From Streptomyces sp. SA15 (GTDB taxonomy: Bacteria > Actinomycetota > Actinomycetes > Streptomycetales > Streptomycetaceae), in the NCBI RefSeq assembly GCF_002291145.1, contig NZ_NTGE01000095.1, positions 1 to 64,000 on the forward strand: a stretch of 64,000 bases of DNA, read 5' to 3'. The notes under the pieces are model-generated. The model searched no databases and was not told where the DNA came from. It saw only the letters and a program-made list of their open reading frames with translations. The position numbers and the translations under genes are program-made. Numbering within the stretch: position 1 is the first letter of the stretch; each line of letters begins with the position of its first letter. Below are positions 41,730 to 50,493 of the stretch, piece by piece.

Positions 41730-42527
41730 TCACATACGTGCCACGTTCCGCTCGTACACCAACCGCAATCCGATCAACGTCAGCCACGGCTCATGCTCGT
41801 CGATCACCGAGGACTCCCCCAGCACCATGGGCGCGAGGCCGCCCGTGGCGATCACCGTCACATCCTCCGGGTCCTCCGCCAGCTCTCGCGCCATCCGGTT
41901 CACGACCCCGTCGACCTGCCCCGCGAACCCATAGATGATCCCGGACTGCATCGCCTCGACCGTGTTCTTGCCGATCACACTCCGCGGCCGCGCCACCTCG
42001 ATCTTCCGCAACTGCGCACCCTTGACGCCCAGCGCCTCGACCGAGATCTCGATACCGGGCGCGATGACACCACCGACGTACTCCCCGCGCGCGGACACCG
42101 CGTCGAACGTCGTCGCCGTACCGAAGTCGACGACGATCGCGGGCCCGCCGTACAGCTCGACCGCCGCCACCGCGTTGATGATCCGGTCCGCGCCGACCTC
42201 CTTCGGGTTGTCCGTCAGGATCGGCACGCCCGTCTTCACACCCGGCTCCACCAGGACGGCGGGCACGTCGCCGTAGTAGCGCCGGGTCACCTCGCGCAGC
42301 TCGTGCAGCACCGAGGGAACCGTCGCGCAGATCGCGATGCCGTCGATGCCGTCGCCCAGCTCGTCCCCCAGGAGCGGGTGCATGCCCATCAGGCCCTGCA
42401 GCAGCACCGCCAGCTCGTCCGCCGTACGGCGCGCGTCCGTCGAGATCCGCCAGTGCTCGACGATGTCCTCGCCGTCGAACAGGCCCAGAACCGTGTGCGT
42501 GTTGCCCACGTCGATCGTGAGGAGCAT
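41730..42527 (-). CDS. coaX: type III pantothenate kinase
   Basis: This 265-residue enzyme phosphorylates pantothenate, the first committed step of CoA synthesis. It has the phosphate-binding IDVGNTHTVLGLF, GADRIINA, and DFGTATTFDAV with the catalytic aspartate. It is the last gene of an operon, starting 5 nt after the nadC stop. Type III kinases are not inhibited by CoA, so transcription of the operon may be the control point. Confidence 0.96.
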   Translation of the reverse strand: MLLTIDVGNTHTVLGLFDGEDIVEHWRISTDARRTADELAVLLQGLMGMHPLLGDELGDGIDGIAICATVPSVLHELREVTRRYYGDVPAVLVEPGVKTGVPILTDNPKEVGADRIINAVAAVELYGGPAIVVDFGTATTFDAVSARGEYVGGVIAPGIEISVEALGVKGAQLRKIEVARPRSVIGKNTVEAMQSGIIYGFAGQVDGVVNRMARELAEDPEDVTVIATGGLAPMVLGESSVIDEHEPWLTLIGLRLVYERNVARM

Positions 42528-42532
42528 GGCGA

Positions 42533-43519
42533 CTACTCCGCCTCGCGCAGGTCAAGGCCGATGTCCAGGATCGGCGAGGAGTGGGTCAGGGCCCCTACGG
42601 CGAGGTAGTCGACGCCCGTGTCGGCGTACGCGCGCGCGTTGTCCAGGGTCAGGCGGCCGGAGGCCTCCAGCGCCGCACGACCGTGGACGATGGCCACCGC
42701 CTCCTCGCAGTCGCCCGGCGTGAAGTTGTCCAGCAGGATCAGGTCGGCGCCCGCGTCGACGACCTCGCGCAGCTGGTGCAGGGTGTCGACCTCGACCTCG
42801 ATCGGCACGTCCGGGAAGGCATCCCGTACGGCCTTGAAGGCCTGCGCGACTCCGCCCGCGGCGACGACGTGGTTGTCCTTGACCAGGGCGGCGTCGGACA
42901 ACGACATGCGGTGGTTGATGCCGCCGCCGCAGCGCACCGCGTACTTCTCCAGGGCCCGCAGTCCCGGCGTCGTCTTGCGGGTGTCCCGCACCCGGGCCTT
43001 GGTGCCGTCCAGGACGTCCGCCCACGCGCGCGTGGCGGTCGCGATGCCCGACAGGCGGCACAGGAGGTTCAGGGCGCTGCGTTCGGCCGTCAGGAGGTCA
43101 CGCGTGCGCGTGGTGACCGACAGGAGCTTCTGCCCGGCCTCCACGCGGTCGCCGTCCTCCACATGGCGCTCGACCTCGAACTCGTCCGTGCAGACGATCG
43201 AGAGGACCGCTTCGGCGACCCTCAGGCCCGCCACGACGCCCGCCTCGCGCGCGGTGAGGTCGGCGGTGGCGACGGCGTCCTCGGGGATGGTCGCGACGGT
43301 CGTCACGTCCACGCCGTGGTCGAGGTCCTCCTGGATGGCGACGTTGGCGATGTCCTCGACCTCCACGGGGTCGAGTCCGGCGTCGGCCAGGAGCTGGGCG
43401 AGCGCGGGGTCGAGGCCGCACTCCAGGTATTCCTCGTCGGCGGCCGCGCCGCAGGCACAGCCGTCGCCGCAGCCGCCGGTCGAGGCGAGGGGAAGGTCGG
43501 GGGTCGTCACTTCTGTCAC
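42533..43519 (-). CDS. nadC: nicotinate-nucleotide pyrophosphorylase (QAPRTase)
   Basis: This 328-residue enzyme converts quinolinate and PRPP to nicotinate mononucleotide in de novo NAD synthesis. Typical patterns are EDLDHGVDVTT, DTRKTTPGLR, HRMSLSDAALVKDNH and VEVDTLHQL. An N-terminal extension of about 40 residues contains GGCGDGCACG, a cysteine cluster absent from most NadC. GTG at 43519 overlaps the nadB stop (GTGA). Confidence 0.95.
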   Translation of the reverse strand: MTEVTTPDLPLASTGGCGDGCACGAAADEEYLECGLDPALAQLLADAGLDPVEVEDIANVAIQEDLDHGVDVTTVATIPEDAVATADLTAREAGVVAGLRVAEAVLSIVCTDEFEVERHVEDGDRVEAGQKLLSVTTRTRDLLTAERSALNLLCRLSGIATATRAWADVLDGTKARVRDTRKTTPGLRALEKYAVRCGGGINHRMSLSDAALVKDNHVVAAGGVAQAFKAVRDAFPDVPIEVEVDTLHQLREVVDAGADLILLDNFTPGDCEEAVAIVHGRAALEASGRLTLDNARAYADTGVDYLAVGALTHSSPILDIGLDLREAE

Positions 43520-45282
43520 TGCTCCTGCTGTGGCTGCCGGGTGGGAGGGAAGTCTGCGGTGTCTGTGGTGTGCACGGCCAGTGTGCGGTCCGGGTTCAGG
43601 CGTACAACGATGTGGCGGCGCCACTTCGTGTCGTCGCGGTCGGCGTGGTCCTCTCGCCAGTGGCAACCGCGGGTCTCGTTCCGAAGCTGTGCCGCGGCGA
43701 CCAGGACGCGTGACACGCACAGGAGGTTGGTGGCCTCCCAGGTGTCGACGCCGGGCTCGGCGGTCTTGCCGTTCTCGTGGAGGGCGTCGCGGGCGTCGGT
43801 GTGCAGTTGCTGGAGCTGGTCGGCAGCCTTCGCGAGGGACTCGGCGGAGCGCAGGACGCCCGCGCCCTGCGTCATGATCCGCTGGATCGCGAAACGCGCC
43901 TCGGGCTCGAGCAGGGGGTGCTCGGGCGTCTCGCGGTACGGCACCGGTTCCGGCACGCGCGCGTGGAGGCCGTCGGCCGCCCGGGCGGCCGCGATGTCCG
44001 CCGCGATGCGCTCGGCGTAGACCAGGCCCTCCAGGAGGGAGTTCGACGCCAGCCGGTTCGCGCCGTGCACGCCGGTGCAGGCGACCTCGCCGCACGCGTA
44101 CAGGCCGGGGACGGTCGTACGGCCGTGGGAGTCGGTGCGGACGCCACCGGAGGCGTAGTGGGCGGCCGGGGCGACCGGGACGGTCTCGTGGACCGGGTCG
44201 ATGCCGTGGGCGCGGCAGGCTGCGAGGATCGTCGGGAAGCGGTGCTCCCACATGTCGGCGCCGAAGTGCCGGGCGTCGAGGAACATGTGCTCGGCGTCCT
44301 GCTCCTGCATGCGGCGCATGATGCCCTTGGCGACGATGTCCCGGGGGGCGAGTTCGGCGAGTTCGTGCTGCCCGACCATGAAGCGCACGCCGTCGGCGTC
44401 GACGAGGTGGGCGCCTTCGCCGCGCACCGCCTCGGAGACCAGGGGCTGCTGGCCCTCCGCGTCCGGGCCGAGGAAGAGCACGGTGGGGTGGAACTGGACG
44501 AATTCCAGGTCGGAGACCTCCGCGCCCGCGCGGAGTGCGAGGGCCACGCCGTCGCCGGTGGACACGGACGGGTTGGTGGTCGCCGAGAAGACCTGGCCCA
44601 TGCCGCCGGTGGCGAGGACGACCGCGGGGGCGTGCACGGCGCCCACGCCGTCGTGCTGGCCCTCGCCCATGACGTGCAGGGTGATGCCCGCGGTGCGGCC
44701 GTCGGCGTCCGTGAGCAGGTCCAGGACCAGCGCGTTCTCGACGGTACGCAGTCCCGCCTGTCGCCCACCACCCTTGCCCGAGAGCGCTTCGCGCTCGCCC
44801 CTCCTGACCGCGCGTACGGCCTCGACCAGCGCTCGGGAGATCTCCGCGCCGGTCGCGTCGCCGCCGGCGTGCGCGATGCGGCGGCGGTGGTGGCCGCCCT
44901 CGCGGGTGAGTTCCAGCCCGCCTGCGGAGGACTCGTCGAAGTGGGCGCCGGTCTCGATGAGGCGGCGCACGGCGTCGGGGCCCTCGGTGACGAGGATCCG
45001 TACGGCATCCTCGTCGCACAGGCCCACGCCCGCCACCAGCGTGTCGTCCAGGTGCTGTTCGGGTGTGTCGCCCTCGCCCAGGGCCGCCGCGATGCCGCCC
45101 TGAGCCCAGCGGGTGGAGCCGTCGTCGAGGCGGGCCTTGGTGACGACGACCGTCCGCAGGCCGGCGGCCTCGCAGCGCAGGGCGGCGGTCAGGCCGGCGA
45201 CTCCGGAGCCGACGACGACCACGTCCGCGTCGATGTTCCACCCGGGCGCGGGCGCGTGCAGTCGTATGCCTGTGCTGGTCAC
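43516..45282 (-). CDS. nadB: L-aspartate oxidase
   Basis: This 588-residue FAD enzyme oxidises aspartate to iminoaspartate for quinolinate synthesis. It has the Rossmann FAD site VVVVGSGVAGLTAAL, the active-site region HYASGGVRTDSHGRT, and ACTGVHGANRLASNSLLEGL. The partner nadA (quinolinate synthase) is not in this operon. GTG at 45282 overlaps the panC stop (GTGA, 45282-45279). Confidence 0.96.
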   Translation of the reverse strand: MTSTGIRLHAPAPGWNIDADVVVVGSGVAGLTAALRCEAAGLRTVVVTKARLDDGSTRWAQGGIAAALGEGDTPEQHLDDTLVAGVGLCDEDAVRILVTEGPDAVRRLIETGAHFDESSAGGLELTREGGHHRRRIAHAGGDATGAEISRALVEAVRAVRRGEREALSGKGGGRQAGLRTVENALVLDLLTDADGRTAGITLHVMGEGQHDGVGAVHAPAVVLATGGMGQVFSATTNPSVSTGDGVALALRAGAEVSDLEFVQFHPTVLFLGPDAEGQQPLVSEAVRGEGAHLVDADGVRFMVGQHELAELAPRDIVAKGIMRRMQEQDAEHMFLDARHFGADMWEHRFPTILAACRAHGIDPVHETVPVAPAAHYASGGVRTDSHGRTTVPGLYACGEVACTGVHGANRLASNSLLEGLVYAERIAADIAAARAADGLHARVPEPVPYRETPEHPLLEPEARFAIQRIMTQGAGVLRSAESLAKAADQLQQLHTDARDALHENGKTAEPGVDTWEATNLLCVSRVLVAAAQLRNETRGCHWREDHADRDDTKWRRHIVVRLNPDRTLAVHTTDTADFPPTRQPQQEQ

Positions 45283-46271
45283 GAGGCGGCTCCGAAGGTG
45301 AGGGGGATGTTGTCGATCAACCGGGTCGTCCCGACCCGGGCGGCGACGGCGAGAACGGCCTCGCCGGTGAAGTCGTCCTCGATCTCGGTGAAGTCGGACG
45401 GGTCGACCAGGGCCAGATAGTCCAGGGCGAGCGGGGGGTCGAGGCGGGCGGCCTCGTCGAGGACCAGGCGGGCGGCCGCGCGGACGGCCGACGGGGCACC
45501 CGGGAGTGCCTTCGCGACGGCGTGGGCGTCGGCCGCGGCGCGGGACTCCCCGATGGCGCTCAGTGCCTCGGCACGCGCGTGCGTGGCGGGCACTTCACGT
45601 GCCCGCGCGCGCAGCGCCTCCTGCGCGGCGTGCCGGTCGCGGCCCGCGAACAGCGCCTGGGACAGCGCGAGCGCGGTGCGCCGCTCGGCGGGCGAGAGGT
45701 AGCGGTTGCGGCTGGACAGGGCCAGGCCGTCCTCCTCGCGCACGGTCGGGACGCCGACGATCTCGACGCCGAAGTTCAGGTCCCGCACCATGCGGCGGAT
45801 CAGGGCGAGTTGCTGGGCGTCCTTCTGGCCGTACAGCGCCACGTCGGGGCGGGTGAGGTGGAGCAGTTTGGCGACGATGGTGAGCATGCCGTCGAAGTGG
45901 CCGGGGCGGGAGGCGCCCTCCAGGCGCTCCCCCATGGGGCCCGCGCTGATGCGGACCTGGGGCTCGCCGCCCGGGTAGACCTCCTCGCCGGACGGGGCGA
46001 ACACGGCGTCCGCGCCGGACTGTTCGGCGATCTTGACGTCTGCGTCCAGGGTGCGCGGGTAGCGGTCGAGGTCCTCGCCTTTGCCGAACTGCAGCGGGTT
46101 CACGAAGACGGTGACCACGACCTCGCCGTCCGGGCCGGCGATCTCGCGCGCGGTGCGTATCAGGGTGGCGTGGCCCTCGTGCAGGGCGCCCATGGTCATG
46201 ACGACGGCACGGCGGCCCACGCGCGCGCGTGCGTGAAGTTCGCCGGCGGTGCGCAGCAGGGCTGTGGTCAT
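45279..46271 (-). CDS. panC: pantothenate synthetase
   Basis: This 330-residue ligase joins pantoate and beta-alanine. It has MTMGALHEGHATL (HxGH motif), FVNPLQFGKGEDL, EGASRPGHFDGMLTIVAKL, YGQKDAQQ and SSRN. ATG at 46271 overlaps the stop of the upstream DUF2520 gene (ATGA, 46271-46268), so all five genes of the operon are coupled. Confidence 0.96.
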   Translation of the reverse strand: MTTALLRTAGELHARARVGRRAVVMTMGALHEGHATLIRTAREIAGPDGEVVVTVFVNPLQFGKGEDLDRYPRTLDADVKIAEQSGADAVFAPSGEEVYPGGEPQVRISAGPMGERLEGASRPGHFDGMLTIVAKLLHLTRPDVALYGQKDAQQLALIRRMVRDLNFGVEIVGVPTVREEDGLALSSRNRYLSPAERRTALALSQALFAGRDRHAAQEALRARAREVPATHARAEALSAIGESRAAADAHAVAKALPGAPSAVRAAARLVLDEAARLDPPLALDYLALVDPSDFTEIEDDFTGEAVLAVAARVGTTRLIDNIPLTFGAAS

Positions 46272-47197
46272 CGAGCGTCCCCCTCGGTGCCGTTGGTCCC
46301 GTCGGCGAGTACCCCGAGGAGGTCCTCCGCGAGTTCCGGCTTCAGCAGCCCGTGGGCGAGCGCCCGGTCCGCGGTGGCGCGCGCCATCGCCAGATAGCCG
46401 GCGACGGCCTGCGGGGCATGCTCGCGCAGCTGTTCGACGTGGGCGGCGACCGTGCCGGCGTCTCCGCGCGCGACGGGGCCGGTGAGGGCCGCGTCGCCGG
46501 AGCGCAGGGCGTTGTCGAGGGCGGCGCCGAGCAGCGGGCCGAGCATCCGGTCGGGGGCCGCGACACCAGCCGTGCGCAGCAGCTCCAGAGACTGGGCGAC
46601 CAGCGTCACCAGGTGGTTGGCGCCCAGGGCGAGGGCCGCGTGGTAGAGCGGGCGGTTGTCCTCGGCGATCCACTCGGGTTCGCCGCCCATCTCGATGACG
46701 AGGGCCTCGGCGGCCAGCCGCAGTTCGTCGGGCGCGGTCACGCCGAAGGAGCATCCGGCCAGGCGCTGGACGTCCACGGGGGTGCCGGTGAAAGTCATCG
46801 CCGGATGCAGGGCCAGCGGCAGCGCGCCCGCGCGCAGGGCTGGGTCCAGGACCTTCGCTCCGTACCGCCCGGAGGTGTGCACCAGCATCTGCCCCGGCCG
46901 CACGGCCCCGGTCTCGGCGAGGCCCTCGACGAGACCGGGCAGGGCGTCGTCGGGGACGGTCAGCAGCACCAGGTCCGCGCGCTCCATGACCTCGGCGGGC
47001 GGGACGATCGGTACATCGGGCAGCAGCTCCGCGGCGCGCCTTCTGGAGGCCTCGGAGACCCCGGACGCGGCCACCGGGCGGTGCCCGGCGAGTTGCAGGG
47101 ACGCGGCGAGTGCGGGGCCCACCCGGCCGGCGCCGACGACGCCGACGGTGAGCCGCGCGGGGCGGTCCTTGGGGTCTGGCTGGTGGACTGTACTCAC
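46268..47197 (-). CDS. Rossmann/DUF2520 oxidoreductase, candidate ketopantoate reductase
   Basis: This 309-residue protein has an NAD(P)-binding N-terminus (LTVGVVGAGRVGPALAASLQ) and a helical DUF2520 domain with HTSGRYGAKVLDP, ALHPAMTFTG and LGANHLVTLVAQSLELL. Its fold resembles 6-phosphogluconate-dehydrogenase-like reductases such as ProC and PanE. Translational coupling to panC suggests that it makes pantoate from ketopantoate. This is inference: the family is not proven to be PanE in Streptomyces. GTG at 47197 starts the operon. Confidence 0.85.
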   Translation of the reverse strand: MSTVHQPDPKDRPARLTVGVVGAGRVGPALAASLQLAGHRPVAASGVSEASRRRAAELLPDVPIVPPAEVMERADLVLLTVPDDALPGLVEGLAETGAVRPGQMLVHTSGRYGAKVLDPALRAGALPLALHPAMTFTGTPVDVQRLAGCSFGVTAPDELRLAAEALVIEMGGEPEWIAEDNRPLYHAALALGANHLVTLVAQSLELLRTAGVAAPDRMLGPLLGAALDNALRSGDAALTGPVARGDAGTVAAHVEQLREHAPQAVAGYLAMARATADRALAHGLLKPELAEDLLGVLADGTNGTEGDAR

Positions 47198-47381
47198 GCG
47201 ACGGCGGCCTTCCCGTTCCAGTCCGCTCTGGGTACCGGACGATTTCTCGTCATGTTAACGCGATTGGTTCGAGGGTTGTTCGGTTGTCCACAGGCTGTGG
47301 GTTTCCGTACACCGGGCGGGCACGGGCGTCGTACGGGAATGCGGGTGCCCACGCGGACCGCCGCACGGCATGATCCGAGGC

Positions 47382-48566
47382 ATGACGGACACGGCGGAAG
47401 AGAGCGGGCAGCAGTCGGCGCGGGTGCGGCTGCGGGAGCGGCGGACGGCCGCCTACCAGGGGGCGGAGCGCGTCCTGGCACGCGCGGGCTTCCGCAGCAC
47501 ACTCCGCGAACGACTCGCGCTGCTTCAGGACGCGGCACCGCAGGTGTACGACCTGGACGAGCCCGGCGACATGTACGGCAACCGGATCGTGGAAGCCCTG
47601 GAGGAGCGCGTCGCCGCGCTGTTGGGGACGGAGGCCGCCGCGTTCTTCCCGACCGGCACGATGGCCCAGCAGATCGCCCTGCGCTGCTGGGCCGGCCGCA
47701 CCGGCAACTCCACGGTGGCGCTGCACGCGCTGGCCCACCCCGAGGTGCACGAACGAGGCGCGCTCAGCGAGGTCGCCGGACTGCGCCCGGTCCGCGTCAC
47801 GAGCGAACCCCGGCTGCCGACGGCCGAGGAGGTCCGCGACTTCGAGGAACCCTTCGGGGCGCTGATGCTGGAACTGCCCCTCAGGGACGCGGGATTCGTT
47901 CTGCCCTCCTGGGAGGAGCTGACCGAGGTCGTGGAGGCGGCGCGCGAACGCGACGCTGTGGTGCACTTCGACGGCGCGCGCCTGTGGGAGACCACGGTCC
48001 ACTTCGGCCGCCCTCTGGAGGAGATCGCAGGCCTTGCGGACAGCGTCTACGTGTCGTTCTACAAGTCCCTCGACGGCTTCGGCGGTGCCGCGCTCGCCGG
48101 GCCGCGGACCCTGGTGGAGGAGGCGAAGACCTGGCGGCACCGGTACGGCGGCGCGGTCTTCCAGCAGTTCCCCACGGTGCTGTCGGCGCTCGTGGGCCTG
48201 GAACGGGAACTGCCCCGGCTGCCGGAGTACGTGTCCCAAGCGCGCGTGGTCGCCGCCGCGCTGCGCGAGGGCTTCGCCGAGGCCGGCGTGCCGTGGGCGC
48301 GCGTGCACCCCGAGGAACCGCACACCCACCAGTTCCAGGTCTGGCTGCCGTACGACACGGACGTACTCGCAGAGGCCGCGGTGCGACAGGCCGAGCAGAC
48401 GAAAACGCTGCTCTTCGCAGTGCCCTGGGCACGGGGCGGGCCGGGGCTGGGCGTCACCGAGGTCACCGTGCAGGCCGACGGCCTGGAGTGGACGGCCGAC
48501 GATGTGAAGGCGGCGGTCGCGGACTTCGTTTCCCGGCTGGCCGATGACGACGCGGCTTCCGATTGA
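47382..48566 (+). CDS. low-specificity threonine aldolase (PLP)
   Basis: This 394-residue PLP enzyme of the beta-eliminating lyase family splits beta-hydroxy amino acids to glycine and an aldehyde. It has the pattern DMYGNRIVEALEERVAALLG, HFDGARLWETTVHFG, and the PLP lysine in VSFYKSLDGFGGA. ATG at 47370 would add four residues; neither has a good ribosome site. A long perfect hairpin covers its stop codon. It is divergent from the cofactor operon. Confidence 0.9.
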   Translation: MTDTAEESGQQSARVRLRERRTAAYQGAERVLARAGFRSTLRERLALLQDAAPQVYDLDEPGDMYGNRIVEALEERVAALLGTEAAAFFPTGTMAQQIALRCWAGRTGNSTVALHALAHPEVHERGALSEVAGLRPVRVTSEPRLPTAEEVRDFEEPFGALMLELPLRDAGFVLPSWEELTEVVEAARERDAVVHFDGARLWETTVHFGRPLEEIAGLADSVYVSFYKSLDGFGGAALAGPRTLVEEAKTWRHRYGGAVFQQFPTVLSALVGLERELPRLPEYVSQARVVAAALREGFAEAGVPWARVHPEEPHTHQFQVWLPYDTDVLAEAAVRQAEQTKTLLFAVPWARGGPGLGVTEVTVQADGLEWTADDVKAAVADFVSRLADDDAASD

Positions 48567-48597
48567 CGGCGGCCGTCAATCGGAAGCCGCGTTGTCA
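48549..48597. terminator. 18-bp perfect hairpin, terminator and possible operator
   Basis: GCGGCTTCCGATTGACGG pairs perfectly with CCGTCAATCGGAAGCCGC around the loop CGG. It contains the stop codon of the aldolase gene. The core ATTGACGGCGGCCGTCAAT is also the type of dyad bound by ArsR-family proteins, and an ArsR-type gene starts just downstream. Confidence 0.7.
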
Positions 48598-48620
48598 GTG
48601 GCGGGATGCACCATGAGGGC

Positions 48621-49727
48621 ATGGGCGTGCACATCGACATCGCGGGGCTGCGGCCGGAGAGGGTCGCCGTCGTGCCCTCACCCCTGGCCGAGCTCGGCAT
48701 GGCGCTGCACGCGCTGTCCGAGCCGGGACACCATCCGGGCCTGCAGGGCTGGGTGACGGGCGTGACGGCCCGGCTCGACTCGCATCTGGCCGACCGGATG
48801 TGCGAGGCCGACTTCCTGTGGCGGACGCTGTTCTCGGACCTGTTCCTGCCGGCCGCGGGCATCCCGGGCGGTGCCACGCTCCCCGGCGCGACGCTCGCCG
48901 AGGACCTGGACCTGCTGGACAAGCTGACGGACGAGCAATTTGTCGACGCGGCACTGGAGTTCACCTGCTCCCTGCCGTACAGCACGCGCGGGACCACCGC
49001 GCTCTCCGACCCCGAGCTGCGCCGACGGGCGCTGGAGCTGGCCGCCGCGCGCGGGCCACGGCAGGTGCGCTTCAGCGAGCGGCTGCTGGCCGACCCGCCG
49101 CGGATCCGGGCCTGGCTGAGGCAGTTCCTGGAGGAATGCGACGAGGCGTTCTTCGCGGAGACCTGGTCCCGGCTGCGCCACCAGCTGGCCACGGACGCCC
49201 GGCGCAAGATGGACCTCCTGCGGCGCAAGGGCCTGGCCGAGGCGCTGGCCTCGGTGTCGCCGGCGGTGGCCCTGGACGAGTCCGCCGCGCGTATCACGGT
49301 CGACAAGCTGGGCGACCGCCGTACGGCCACGGGGGACGGCGGCCTGCTGCTCGTCCCCACCAGCCTGGGCTGGCCCCACCTGCTGGTCCTGCACCGGTAC
49401 GACTGGCAGCCGGTGCTGCACTACCCGGTCGGCTCGCCGGAGCTCGCGGCCCCGCCCTCGGTCGAGCAGCTGACGCTGCGGATGGCCGCCCTGTCCCACC
49501 CGGTGCGGATGCGGCTGTGCCGCAGCCTTGCCCGCAGCGCGTTCACCACCAGCGAGCTGACCCAGGTGCACGGCATGACGGCCCCCGAGATATCCCGGCA
49601 CCTGGGTGTGCTGAAGAAGGCGGGCCTGATCACCACGCGCCGCCGCGGCCGGTACGTCCTGCACCAGCTGGACGTGACCGTGGTGGCCCGGCTGGGCAGC
49701 GACTTCCTGGAAGGGATACTCCGGTAG
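48621..49727 (+). CDS. ArsR-type transcriptional regulator with large N-terminal domain
   Basis: This 368-residue protein has a large N-terminal domain of the DUF5937 type and a C-terminal ArsR winged helix (about 285-350: LRMAALSHPVRMRLCRSLAR, FTTSELTQVHGMTAPEISRH, LGVLKKAGLITTRRRGRYVL). It lacks the CxC metal motif of metal sensors, so the ligand is unknown. ATG at 48621 is one of three close in-frame starts (48606 also possible). Confidence 0.85.
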   Translation: MGVHIDIAGLRPERVAVVPSPLAELGMALHALSEPGHHPGLQGWVTGVTARLDSHLADRMCEADFLWRTLFSDLFLPAAGIPGGATLPGATLAEDLDLLDKLTDEQFVDAALEFTCSLPYSTRGTTALSDPELRRRALELAAARGPRQVRFSERLLADPPRIRAWLRQFLEECDEAFFAETWSRLRHQLATDARRKMDLLRRKGLAEALASVSPAVALDESAARITVDKLGDRRTATGDGGLLLVPTSLGWPHLLVLHRYDWQPVLHYPVGSPELAAPPSVEQLTLRMAALSHPVRMRLCRSLARSAFTTSELTQVHGMTAPEISRHLGVLKKAGLITTRRRGRYVLHQLDVTVVARLGSDFLEGILR

Positions 49728-49745
49728 CCGTCGCGCTCCCGCGCC

Positions 49746-50417
49746 TCAGCCGTTTCCGCCGGCCCGCACCAGCCCCGTCTCGTACGCCAGGACGACCACC
49801 TGCACCCGGTCCCGCAGCCCCAGCTTGGTCAGGATGCGGCCCACGTGGGTCTTGACGGTCGCCTCGGACAGCACCAGCCGGGCCGCGATCTCCCCGTTGG
49901 ACAGTCCTTGGGCGACCAGCACCATGACCTCGCGCTCGCGGTCGGTGAGCCGCTCCAGCTCCTTGTGCTGGGATTCCTTGCCGGTGCTGGGCAGCATCGG
50001 CGCGAACCGGTCCAGGAGGCGCCGGGTGGTCGACGGCGCCACGACGGCGTCGCCGCTGTGCACAGAGCGGATGGCGGTGAGGAGCTCGCCGGGCGGCACG
50101 TCCTTGAGCATGAAGCCGGAGGCGCCCGCCTTCAGCCCCGAGAAGGCGTACTCGTCGAGATCGAAGGTGGTCAGGATCAGCACCTTCGGCGGGTCGGGCT
50201 CCGAGCAGATGCGGCGGGTCGTCTCCACGCCGTCCAGCTTCGGCATGCGGACGTCCATCAGGACGACGTCGACGGCGGTGGAGCGCAGTACCTGGAGGGC
50301 CTCGACGCCGTCGCCCGCCTCCGCCACGACCTCCATGTCCGGCTGGGCGGCGAGCACCATCCGGAACCCGGTGCGCAGCAGCACCTGGTCGTCGACGAGC
50401 ATCACGCGGATCGTCAT
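49746..50417 (-). CDS. NarL/LuxR-family response regulator
   Basis: This 223-residue regulator has a receiver domain (VMLVDDQVLLRTGF; phospho-acceptor in VVLMDVRMPKLDG; Lys in FMLKDV) and a LuxR HTH (LTDREREVMVLVAQGLSNGE, IAARLVLSEATVKTHVGRIL). It is encoded 76 nt downstream of its likely kinase. ATG at 50417 has GAGG 6 nt upstream. Confidence 0.94.
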   Translation of the reverse strand: MTIRVMLVDDQVLLRTGFRMVLAAQPDMEVVAEAGDGVEALQVLRSTAVDVVLMDVRMPKLDGVETTRRICSEPDPPKVLILTTFDLDEYAFSGLKAGASGFMLKDVPPGELLTAIRSVHSGDAVVAPSTTRRLLDRFAPMLPSTGKESQHKELERLTDREREVMVLVAQGLSNGEIAARLVLSEATVKTHVGRILTKLGLRDRVQVVVLAYETGLVRAGGNG

Positions 50418-50493
50418 CGGAGCCTCTTCCGTGTCATCTTCCGTGTCCGTCAGCAGAATCGTTACAGGTGTCAATGGTCGACGTGCGAAGGCG

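Noticed and set aside
42533..45241. A single 902-codon minus-strand frame spanning nadC and most of nadB
   Set aside because: Only its C-terminal third (nadC) is protein-like. The upstream part is an Arg/Gly/Pro-rich shadow of nadB in another frame, so no fusion is supported.
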